Shown: positions 1 to 5,191 of the stretch, one piece after another
Position numbering within the stretch: the stretch's first letter is position 1
Layout: each line of letters begins with the position of its first letter
DNA from: Chloroflexi bacterium RBG_16_48_8
GTDB taxonomy: Bacteria > Chloroflexota > Anaerolineae > Anaerolineales > E44-bin32
DNA: 5,191 bases
Direction: 5' to 3'
Assembly (NCBI GenBank): GCA_001795115.1
Contig: MGNI01000202.1
Span: 16,922 to 22,112 of the forward strand
Position numbers and translations under genes: made by a program
The notes under the pieces: model-generated
Databases searched by the model: none
The model's input: only the letters and a program-made list of their open reading frames with translations
What the model was told of the DNA's origin: nothing

Positions 1-552
1 TTCGACTTCATTACCGGATAGACTCAGACCAACGATCCCCTTTCCCACTCGATCTGCTGCGATCTGGACCACCTGCTCTGCAAATTGGGTGGATTCATTA
101 CGATTGAAACTGGCAATAAGACCAACACCCAATCCCTCTTGCGCGGCTGTTGTCATTGCAGTTTCAATAACCCAATCGGCAACCTCCTGAAGAGGAAAGT
201 CACGAATCTCTGCCAAGGCGAAAGGTGTAAAACATAGCTCTAAATAACGGATACCATCTGCCGCAGCATCGACAATGGCCTCGCCTACAAACCGCTGAAT
301 AATTTGTGGTGATCGATAAAAGCTTCGAAGCCTCTGAAACTTAGATAAAAAGTTGTTGGAGGTTTTGGGATCATCTGAACAAACTTGGACCAAACGACGA
401 AGGGATTCTTCATTCGCGGGTAGATCCATCCCTTCAGTCCGTACCAACTCTGCCAAAGTTGAAAGACGCAATGAACCTTCAAGATGCCGATGAAGGTCAA
501 TCTTGGGTATGCCGGTAAGTTTTTTCGCAGCGTCAATAGATCCGGTCTTCAA
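1..552 (-). CDS. Adenosine deaminase family protein, N-terminal part (truncated by window edge)
   Basis: This is the first 184 residues of a TIM-barrel metal-dependent deaminase of the Add family, which usually hydrolyses adenosine or deoxyadenosine to inosine and ammonia in cytoplasmic purine salvage. Residues 16-26 read PKIDLHRHLEG, the family's first metal-binding motif, with H21 and H23 as expected zinc ligands. Residues 99-110 (DGIRYLELCFTP) and 172-182 (GIVGLSLSGNE) align with the family's DGVRY-ELRF-P and GIDLAGDE segments. The remaining catalytic motifs (HAGE, the second His, the SLNTDDP pair) lie beyond the edge. The start is TTG at 552, because in-frame stops lie just upstream and a GAGG ribosome site sits 7 bases before it; the next in-frame ATG would remove the HxH motif. 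The gene follows secA after 83 bases and is probably co-transcribed. Oddities are Cys107 where Arg is usual, and Ser177 and Asn181 where Asp is usual. Substrate is therefore uncertain: adenine or another aminopurine compound is possible. The family call is firm; the exact substrate is not. Confidence 0.9.
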   Translation of the reverse strand, partial: MKTGSIDAAKKLTGIPKIDLHRHLEGSLRLSTLAELVRTEGMDLPANEESLRRLVQVCSDDPKTSNNFLSKFQRLRSFYRSPQIIQRFVGEAIVDAAADGIRYLELCFTPFALAEIRDFPLQEVADWVIETAMTTAAQEGLGVGLIASFNRNESTQFAEQVVQIAADRVGKGIVGLSLSGNEVE

Positions 553-559
553 GTCCTAA

Positions 560-563
560 CCTC
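560..563 (-). promoter_or_regulatory. Ribosome binding site (GAGG) deciding the TTG start of the deaminase gene
   Basis: Minus-strand GAGG ends 7 bases before the TTG at 552-550. No ATG or GTG start is available in frame between the upstream TAG stop and the HxH motif, so this site is the main support for TTG initiation. It overlaps the TGA stop of the mini-ORF at 562-582. Confidence 0.65.
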
Positions 564-582
564 AAATGTAAGGAAGTTTCAT
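562..582 (-). other. Mini-ORF MKLPYI in the secA-deaminase spacer
   Basis: An ATG at 582-580 opens a six-residue reading frame ending in TGA at 564-562. It is in frame with the deaminase gene but separated from it by TGA and TAG. A possible AAAGGG ribosome site lies 12 bases upstream, which is further than usual. Its stop codon overlaps the GAGG used by the deaminase gene, so terminating ribosomes could help re-initiate at the TTG. It may equally be chance; there is no evidence that it is translated. Confidence 0.2.
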
Positions 583-635
583 GAATTCAAGCTGCCCTTT
601 AAACCACAGCCTTCCCTTAAAGATTACGAATTCTT

Positions 636-3600
636 TCAACGCTTCCGTCGTCGTTTTCGTTTAGGGTTTTGAGAAGCGTGCTGACCGGGTTCAGCTTCTT
701 GTGGAATGGGTCTGGATCGAGCACCTGAGGATGATGTTTGAGATGGCATTTGCATCCGGTAAAGGCGGGATACCACCCCAGATCTTACATCAGCTAAAAG
801 CTGTTGGAACATGTCAAATGCTCGGCTCTTATATTGAACGAGCGGATCTCGCTGACCATAGGCTTCAAGTCCGATGGAAGTGCGTAACGCTTCAATCTGG
901 GTTAAATAATCCACCCAATGACGATCACCAACCGATAAGATCAGCGCCCGAAAGGCTTCCGTCAATTGATATTGCCCCAAAACAAGAGCCAACTTCTCTC
1001 GAAATTCTTCTGGTAGGGTGCTTAATTCTCCGTACGCCATGATCGTCTTAAATGCCTCTTCATCGAGGTTGCTCCGAATACCGGTCAGCGATTTCTCATC
1101 TAACTCATGTAGCTGATTCGTCGAGAGACGATTGAGCTCAGAAGATCCGATAAACCTCTTAATGTATTCTTGAGCTCCTTGCAGATGATTCAAGATCCTT
1201 TCCTTTAGCTCCTCTGGATCCATTCGATCTATCTGTTGCGCGGCTGAATAAGCGTAGGAGAAACGAGCGATCGTTACAGTCCTTTTCTGATGCGTTTTTC
1301 GATCGAAAAAGGTCCTTTGTCCATAACTCATTTGGACCAAAAGCCGGATGAGAAGTGCATCACTTATGGGTTCTTTCCCCAGTGCCAGATCCAATTGGTG
1401 TTTGATATCGCTTTCCAGCCTTTCTTGTTGTTTATCCCAGGCTTCTTTGAGTGCATTTTGTAGATTTTCTGCGTTTCGATCCCAATCGATAGGCATGTGC
1501 AAAGATTTTTCAAGTTGTAGCTCCTCCCCCAATCGTCCTTCGATTGCCTGCACAAGACCTGCCCAAACCCTGACTCCCAGGCTCGCCTCGATAAACTCGG
1601 GTATCATACGGCGCAACTTATTCAAATCAAAATCTTTATGATCCTCGGAGTCATCGATACGAATCTGCAGACCAATGGCGTTCTCTATTGCTCGCACGAT
1701 CTCCTGAGGTTCCAGTTCCTGTCCCAACTCCTCCGCCTCAAGTTCTGCACCTTCAATAGCCAGCTCAGCCATTTCGATACGCTGCCGCACTTGATCATCC
1801 AAGCGATCAACAGCTCGGAAGAGTTGCTCATCAACAGATTGGGCTAGATGGTGAAATTGAGAATCGAGAGCACTACGGGTTACGTATAAGAGAGCCTCCC
1901 GAAGTTCATCGGGATCCTCTTTCACCTGTATTGACTCGAGGAGCAAGCGAAGCATGAAAGAAGGATTCGGTTGATCTCCACCAACGTTGAGAGTTGGCTG
2001 CACTTCTTCTAACCATGCTAATAGTTTCCACAATCCGTCAGGCTCTTCCACAGCGCTTTTAACATGCTTATCAACCTCAACTTCCACCATTTTAGAGATA
2101 TCTTCATTGAGTTCGTCTTTTGTGAAGACATGGTTTCGTTGAGTATAGAAAACCTCACGCTGTTGGTTGAGCACATCATCATACTCAAGCAAGTGCTTGC
2201 GTGTATCGAAGTTGGCACCTTCAACTCGTGTTTGGGCTTGCTCAATGGTGCGGTTGACAATGTTATGCGCAATGGGCATTGCATCATCGATATTAAGACG
2301 CTGCATAAGGCCTGAGACCTGGGAACCCCCAAACAATCGCATCAACTCATCTTCAAGGGAGAGGAAAAATTGGGATGATCCAGGATCTCCTTGACGAGCC
2401 GCTCGTCCCCTCAATTGATTGTCGATACGTCGGGCTTCGTGCCTCTCCGAACCCAGTACATGTAGGCCACCCACCTCCTTGACGCGCTTTCCCTCCTCTA
2501 TGAATTTACGGAAAAGGTTGATTTCTGATTCGTAGATCCCGACATCCTCAGGATCGATTTCATCAAGTGCTCGTAGACGCTCTTCCATGTTTAGATTCTC
2601 GGGATCCTGCATTCCCCCTCTTCGCAAGACTCTATGCACGGAGGCTAATACTTCTTCCGCAATCTCACCCCCGAGTTTAATATCCACCCCACGCCCTGCC
2701 ATATTGGTCGCAATCGTGACTCCTCCGAGTGCTCCCGCGTCAGCGATAATCCGAGACTCTTCATCGTGTTTCTTGGCATTAAGCACATTATGTCTTATTC
2801 CAGCGTCAAAGACCTCTGAAAGACGTGCATAATAATCCGGCTCCAACTCTAAAATCCTCCCCAAACGCTCAAGGTTTTCTGGACGTGTTGGGTTAAGCGA
2901 TATCTTTAGATCATGTGCAAATTGGCGTAAAAGAGATTGGTTTAATTGTTCCAGGGGTTGGTAGAGGGGCTCAAGTGCTTCCACTCGCATCCCATCATGG
3001 GAGAGTTCATTGACCTCGAAGTAAGCATCTCGAACAAGGAGCACACCCATCAATCGTCGTAATAGCTCAGAATTTAATCGACTTGACAACCGTTCAGATA
3101 ATTCAACCGAAGTTGTACCGACAAGAAGGGGTTGTCCTCGTATATGCCGCTTCAGGATCTCGGTAGCGACCATCCGAAGTTTAGCTTCCTCCGTCCGATA
3201 GACCACATCGGGATAATCCTTACGTTTCCAAAAGATGGGAAGCTCTTCTACATCATCTTTACGGGCATAGTAATGGAATTTATGGCCATTATCCCTATAC
3301 TCCACTTCCATCAAATCTGAATCGGGCTGCATGGCAATGTAATCCAAATTGGTGGGTAAGGGGATCACATCGACTTTGTAAATTTTGTTGAACTCCTCTG
3401 CTTCAGTTAGGGCTGTTCCGGTCATACCTGAGAGTTTTTCATACATCCGGAAGTAATTCTGTAAGGTGATGGTGGCATAGGTGACGTTTTCTTGCCGAAC
3501 TCGGACGCCTTCTTTAGCTTCTACTGCCTGGTGTAACCCATCCGACCAGCGTCTACCTGCCATCAAACGACCGGTGAACTCATCCACAATAATGACACGC

Positions 3601-4631
3601 CCCCCCTGAACAACATAATCCTTATTTCTTTTGAAAAGGTACTTTGCCCGCATGGCCTGTTCCAAGTGGCCTAAGATGCGAGCTTGTTCGGGGGTGATGT
3701 CCTCTGGTCTATCAGGGTCCCTCAAGGGAATCCCAATAATCCTCTCGATATGATCCTCACCGATTTCGGTTAAAGCAACAGTGCGATCCTTCTCACTGAC
3801 CTCTAGATCCTCAGCACTGAGCTGATCCACAGCTTGTGCCATCTGCATGTAGAGTTCAGGATCTTCATGGGATGGACCAGAGATGATCAGCGGTGTTCGA
3901 GCCTCATCGATCAGGATGTTATCGACCTCGTCCAGAATAGCGAAATGATGCCCACGCTGGCAGCGATCTTCCAACCGCCTTGCCATGTTATCCCGTAAAT
4001 AATCAAAACCAAATTCATTGTTGGTTCCATAGGTCACATCGGCTGCATATGCTTGCTTCCGATCGACAAGGCGAAGCTGGTGGATATCTTCCTGCACCGA
4101 CTCCCGCTCTGGATCATAGATGAAGGCTTTCCGACCTCCTTCTGTCCTTGCAGCTTCTTGCAAAATACCGACACTCAATCCCAGATAATAAAAAATCGGT
4201 CCCATCCAGCGCGCATCACGACGGGCGAGGTAATCATTCACAGTTACCAGATGAACACCTTTCCCCAATAAAGCATTCAGATAAATAGGCAACGTTGCTA
4301 CCAGTGTCTTCCCCTCACCGGTCCGCATCTCAACAATTGTCCCTTTATGAAGGATCATTCCGCCAATCAATTGGACATCGAAATGGCGAAGACCGATGGT
4401 GCGAACAGATACTTCTCGGACAACACCAAAGGCTTCAACAAGCAAATCGTCCAGTGTCTCGCCCTGGGAAATCCGCTTGCGGAACTCTTCCGTCTTCCCC
4501 TTCAAGGCATCATCCGATAATGAATGGATGCCATCCTCCAAGGCATCGATCGATTTAACAACTTCAGAATATCCCTCAAGTTGGCGACCGATAGGATCAC
4601 CACCGAAGATTTTTGTTAGTGATTTAAACAT
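636..4631 (-). CDS. secA: Preprotein translocase ATPase SecA, long Chloroflexota-type form
   Basis: SecA is the cytoplasmic and membrane-bound ATPase that pushes unfolded preproteins through SecYEG. Seen in order (numbering from this start): Walker A MRTGEGKT at 102-109; YGTNNEFGFDYLRDNM at 201-216; Walker B DEVD at 234-237 followed by IDEARTPLIISG; VDEFTGR at 349-355; QNYFRMYEKLSGMTGTA at 391-407; LVGTTSVE at 503-510; VTIATNMAGRGVDIKLGG at 638-655; motif VI QLRGRAARQGDPG at 739-751; EYDDV at 816-820; and the C-terminal GLEAYGQRDPLVQYK at 1254-1268. At 1,331 residues it far exceeds the usual 800-900. The excess is about 85 residues near 527-610, about 30 near 656-720, and some 200 or more within 850-1210. 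The zinc-binding CxC tail is absent; the protein ends in KRKRRRKR. Only one cysteine (C224) occurs. The ATG at 4631 is preferred over the in-frame ATGs at 4718 and 4670 because AAGGGG lies 9 bases upstream and MFKSLTKIFG resembles a normal SecA N-terminus. It is first in a probable unit with the deaminase gene. Confidence 0.98.
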   Translation of the reverse strand: MFKSLTKIFGGDPIGRQLEGYSEVVKSIDALEDGIHSLSDDALKGKTEEFRKRISQGETLDDLLVEAFGVVREVSVRTIGLRHFDVQLIGGMILHKGTIVEMRTGEGKTLVATLPIYLNALLGKGVHLVTVNDYLARRDARWMGPIFYYLGLSVGILQEAARTEGGRKAFIYDPERESVQEDIHQLRLVDRKQAYAADVTYGTNNEFGFDYLRDNMARRLEDRCQRGHHFAILDEVDNILIDEARTPLIISGPSHEDPELYMQMAQAVDQLSAEDLEVSEKDRTVALTEIGEDHIERIIGIPLRDPDRPEDITPEQARILGHLEQAMRAKYLFKRNKDYVVQGGRVIIVDEFTGRLMAGRRWSDGLHQAVEAKEGVRVRQENVTYATITLQNYFRMYEKLSGMTGTALTEAEEFNKIYKVDVIPLPTNLDYIAMQPDSDLMEVEYRDNGHKFHYYARKDDVEELPIFWKRKDYPDVVYRTEEAKLRMVATEILKRHIRGQPLLVGTTSVELSERLSSRLNSELLRRLMGVLLVRDAYFEVNELSHDGMRVEALEPLYQPLEQLNQSLLRQFAHDLKISLNPTRPENLERLGRILELEPDYYARLSEVFDAGIRHNVLNAKKHDEESRIIADAGALGGVTIATNMAGRGVDIKLGGEIAEEVLASVHRVLRRGGMQDPENLNMEERLRALDEIDPEDVGIYESEINLFRKFIEEGKRVKEVGGLHVLGSERHEARRIDNQLRGRAARQGDPGSSQFFLSLEDELMRLFGGSQVSGLMQRLNIDDAMPIAHNIVNRTIEQAQTRVEGANFDTRKHLLEYDDVLNQQREVFYTQRNHVFTKDELNEDISKMVEVEVDKHVKSAVEEPDGLWKLLAWLEEVQPTLNVGGDQPNPSFMLRLLLESIQVKEDPDELREALLYVTRSALDSQFHHLAQSVDEQLFRAVDRLDDQVRQRIEMAELAIEGAELEAEELGQELEPQEIVRAIENAIGLQIRIDDSEDHKDFDLNKLRRMIPEFIEASLGVRVWAGLVQAIEGRLGEELQLEKSLHMPIDWDRNAENLQNALKEAWDKQQERLESDIKHQLDLALGKEPISDALLIRLLVQMSYGQRTFFDRKTHQKRTVTIARFSYAYSAAQQIDRMDPEELKERILNHLQGAQEYIKRFIGSSELNRLSTNQLHELDEKSLTGIRSNLDEEAFKTIMAYGELSTLPEEFREKLALVLGQYQLTEAFRALILSVGDRHWVDYLTQIEALRTSIGLEAYGQRDPLVQYKSRAFDMFQQLLADVRSGVVSRLYRMQMPSQTSSSGARSRPIPQEAEPGQHASQNPKRKRRRKR

Positions 4632-4636
4632 AGGTA

Positions 4637-4653
4637 CGAACCCCTTCGGGTCG
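4637..4653 (-). promoter_or_regulatory. Small hairpin covering the secA ribosome binding site
   Basis: On the secA transcript CGACCC pairs with GGGTTCG, with one bulged U, around a GAAG loop, giving six base pairs. The loop and the 3' arm contain the AAGGGG ribosome site, so the stem could hold it closed. The pairing is read directly from the sequence; a regulatory role is inference. Confidence 0.4.
4641..4646 (-). promoter_or_regulatory. Ribosome binding site of secA (AAGGGG)
   Basis: AAGGGG on the minus strand ends 9 bases before the ATG at 4631-4629. It selects this start: the ATG at 4670 has a purine run directly abutting it with no spacing, and the ATG at 4718 overlaps the candidate -10 region. 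The site lies inside the hairpin at 4637-4653. Confidence 0.65.
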
Positions 4654-4684
4654 AATTCTACCACAGCCATCCTTTTGGTAATAC

Positions 4685-4714
4685 TTGACGCCAAGAGAGA
4701 GAGCCGTCTATACT
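4685..4714 (+). promoter_or_regulatory. Sigma-70 type promoter for the lipoprotein gene
   Basis: TTGACG (4685-4690) and TATACT (4709-4714) are separated by 18 bases, each matching consensus at 5 of 6 positions. Transcription would begin near 4721, leaving a leader of about 50 bases before the ATG at 4771. The spacer holds an (AG)5 tract at 4694-4703. Its -10 overlaps the candidate minus-strand -10, so the two divergent promoters may compete for polymerase. Confidence 0.65.
4694..4703 (+). repeat. (AG)5 dinucleotide tract in the promoter spacer
   Basis: Five AG units lie between the -35 and -10 boxes of the plus-strand promoter. A gain or loss of one unit would change the spacer from 18 to 20 or 16 bases. 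The tract is short, so slippage would be rare. Confidence 0.6.
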
Positions 4715-4734
4715 CCATCCTACCTTGCGTACAA
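4707..4734 (-). promoter_or_regulatory. Weak candidate promoter for secA
   Basis: The minus strand has TTGTAC (4734-4729), 16 bases, then TATAGA (4712-4707). The matches to sigma-70 type boxes are only 3 of 6 and 4 of 6. A start near 4700 would give a leader of roughly 70 bases ahead of the ATG at 4631 and would lie downstream of the alternative ATG at 4718. It is the best pair I found, but weak; secA may also use a promoter further upstream. Confidence 0.3.
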
Positions 4735-4755
4735 TTCTGGAAATCTTTTACAGCC

Positions 4756-4760
4756 GGTGA
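4756..4760 (+). promoter_or_regulatory. Ribosome binding site of the lipoprotein gene (GGTGA)
   Basis: GGTGA ends 10 bases before the ATG at 4771, an imperfect Shine-Dalgarno at a slightly long distance. The GTG at 4757-4759 is not in frame with the signal peptide, so ATG 4771 is the best start. Confidence 0.45.
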
Positions 4761-4770
4761 AAAAGATCGA

Positions 4771-5191
4771 ATGTCTCTCTATAGAAATGTCCCAATCATT
4801 CTCGTTCTATTTGGATTGTGCTTCTTTCTCAGTCTTTCAGCCTGTATCGACAGCCCCGAAGCCCAAAGGGATCATTATGCTGGATTGATCGTGCAGCACG
4901 GGGACGGGAACTTGATCATGAAATGTGTTAACTTCCAGGAAGATGAAATTTCAGGGGAGGAATTGCTCAGATTATCCGAGATCCCCTATGTTGCAGATGT
5001 AACCAATCCGATGGGTTCGAAAGTATGTTCTATCGATGGTCAAGGTTGCGATTTCCCGGCGGAGAAGTGCTTCTGCCAATGCGGCAACACTGGACCCTGC
5101 ACCTATTGGGTCTACTTTGTCCTTAATCAAGAAGGAGATTGGGTTTATGCACCAGTTGGGGCACAAGGACGAACGGTTCAAAACGGAGATG
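4771..5191 (+). CDS. Cysteine-rich predicted lipoprotein of unknown function (truncated at right edge)
   Basis: The frame is open to the window end and gives the first 140 residues. A type II signal peptide is clear: Arg5, a hydrophobic core at about 7-22, and lipobox LSAC with Cys25 as the expected lipidated residue, so the mature protein should be anchored on the outer face of the cytoplasmic membrane after Sec export. The mature part has seven more cysteines at 52, 86, 93, 100, 102, 104 and 110, including a CFCQC cluster, suggesting disulfides or metal binding. Segments at 37-51 (AGLIVQHGDGNLIMK), 59-68 (EISGEELLRL) and 112-128 (YWVYFVLNQEGDWVYAP) recall small beta-rich domains of the DUF4430/transcobalamin C-terminal type seen in Chloroflexota lipoproteins. 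That resemblance is from memory and uncertain. It is divergent from secA behind its own promoter. Function is not known; calling it a secreted binding protein would be a guess. Confidence 0.85.
   Translation, partial: MSLYRNVPIILVLFGLCFFLSLSACIDSPEAQRDHYAGLIVQHGDGNLIMKCVNFQEDEISGEELLRLSEIPYVADVTNPMGSKVCSIDGQGCDFPAEKCFCQCGNTGPCTYWVYFVLNQEGDWVYAPVGAQGRTVQNGD

Larger units (their letters stand above)
553..635 (-). other. secA-deaminase intergenic spacer, no terminator seen
   Basis: These 83 bases separate the secA stop from the deaminase TTG. The only inverted repeat I see is CTTTAA with TTAAAG around a 14-base loop, an AT-only stem apart from one closing pair and without a following T-run, so it is not a credible intrinsic terminator. 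There is also no clear -35/-10 pair. The two genes are therefore most simply read as one transcription unit. Confidence 0.5.

Noticed and set aside
285..536. Minus-strand open frame overlapping the deaminase gene
   Set aside because: It is a different frame from the one encoding DLHRHLEG and the other deaminase segments; its product looks like off-frame noise.
580..625. Inverted repeat CTTTAA/TTAAAG as a possible secA terminator
   Set aside because: The stem is six pairs, almost all A-T, with a 14-base loop and no T-run, so it is too weak for an intrinsic terminator.
701..4558. Several plus-strand open frames of 60-113 codons and two minus-strand ones inside secA
   Set aside because: All overlap the continuous secA frame, which carries every expected SecA motif. 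None has recognisable domains, and serine- or histidine-rich products are typical of off-frame reading.
4632..4718. Extending secA to the upstream in-frame ATGs at 4718 or 4670
   Set aside because: The added 29 residues do not look like SecA, neither ATG has a well-spaced ribosome site, and 4718 overlaps the candidate promoter. The ATG at 4631 has AAGGGG and a typical N-terminus.
4685..4888. Plus-strand open frame overlapping the start of the lipoprotein gene
   Set aside because: It lies in another frame from the clear signal peptide and lipobox, its product has no recognisable features, and its start lies inside the promoter.
4972..5181. Minus-strand open frame opposite the lipoprotein gene
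   Set aside because: It is antisense to a well-supported coding frame and shows no motif or ribosome site of its own.
1..5191. CRISPR array, tRNA, rRNA, insertion sequence or attachment site
   Set aside because: I looked on both strands for spaced direct repeats, cloverleaf elements, transposase motifs and terminal inverted repeats and saw none; nearly all bases belong to three coding frames.

Overview
The window is an ordinary-looking bacterial chromosome segment. Its most diagnostic gene is a 1,331-residue SecA whose extra segments and motif spellings match, from memory, SecA of Chloroflexota (Anaerolineae-like lineages). Examples are Val in place of Thr in NMAGRGVD, RGRAARQGD in place of RGRSGRQGD, and added blocks in the second nucleotide-binding domain and in the helical C-terminal half. 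The organism call is an inference from that one protein. There is no rRNA, tRNA, CRISPR array, transposase or integrase in the window.

Layout, left to right: (1) minus strand, 1-552: the N-terminal 184 residues of an adenosine-deaminase-family protein, starting at a TTG codon with a good ribosome site and running off the left edge. (2) 553-635: a short spacer with no convincing terminator, holding a seven-codon mini-ORF whose stop overlaps the Shine-Dalgarno of the deaminase gene. (3) minus strand, 636-4631: secA, which fills most of the window. (4) 4632-4770: a 139-base divergent intergenic region with a strong plus-strand promoter, a weaker minus-strand candidate whose -10 overlaps it, and a hairpin over the secA ribosome site. 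(5) plus strand, 4771 to the right edge: a cysteine-rich predicted lipoprotein, cut off after 140 residues.

How they relate: secA and the deaminase gene probably form one transcription unit (same strand, 83-base gap, no terminator), although no biochemical link is evident. The lipoprotein is transcribed away from secA. As a Sec-exported protein it would be a client of SecA, but so would any lipoprotein, so the pairing may be accidental.

I do not see a clear undescribed system. The items most worth a second look are the large uncharacterised insertions in SecA together with its polybasic tail in place of the zinc-binding tail, the substitutions at usually conserved positions of the deaminase, the cysteine-rich lipoprotein, and the compact divergent control region.
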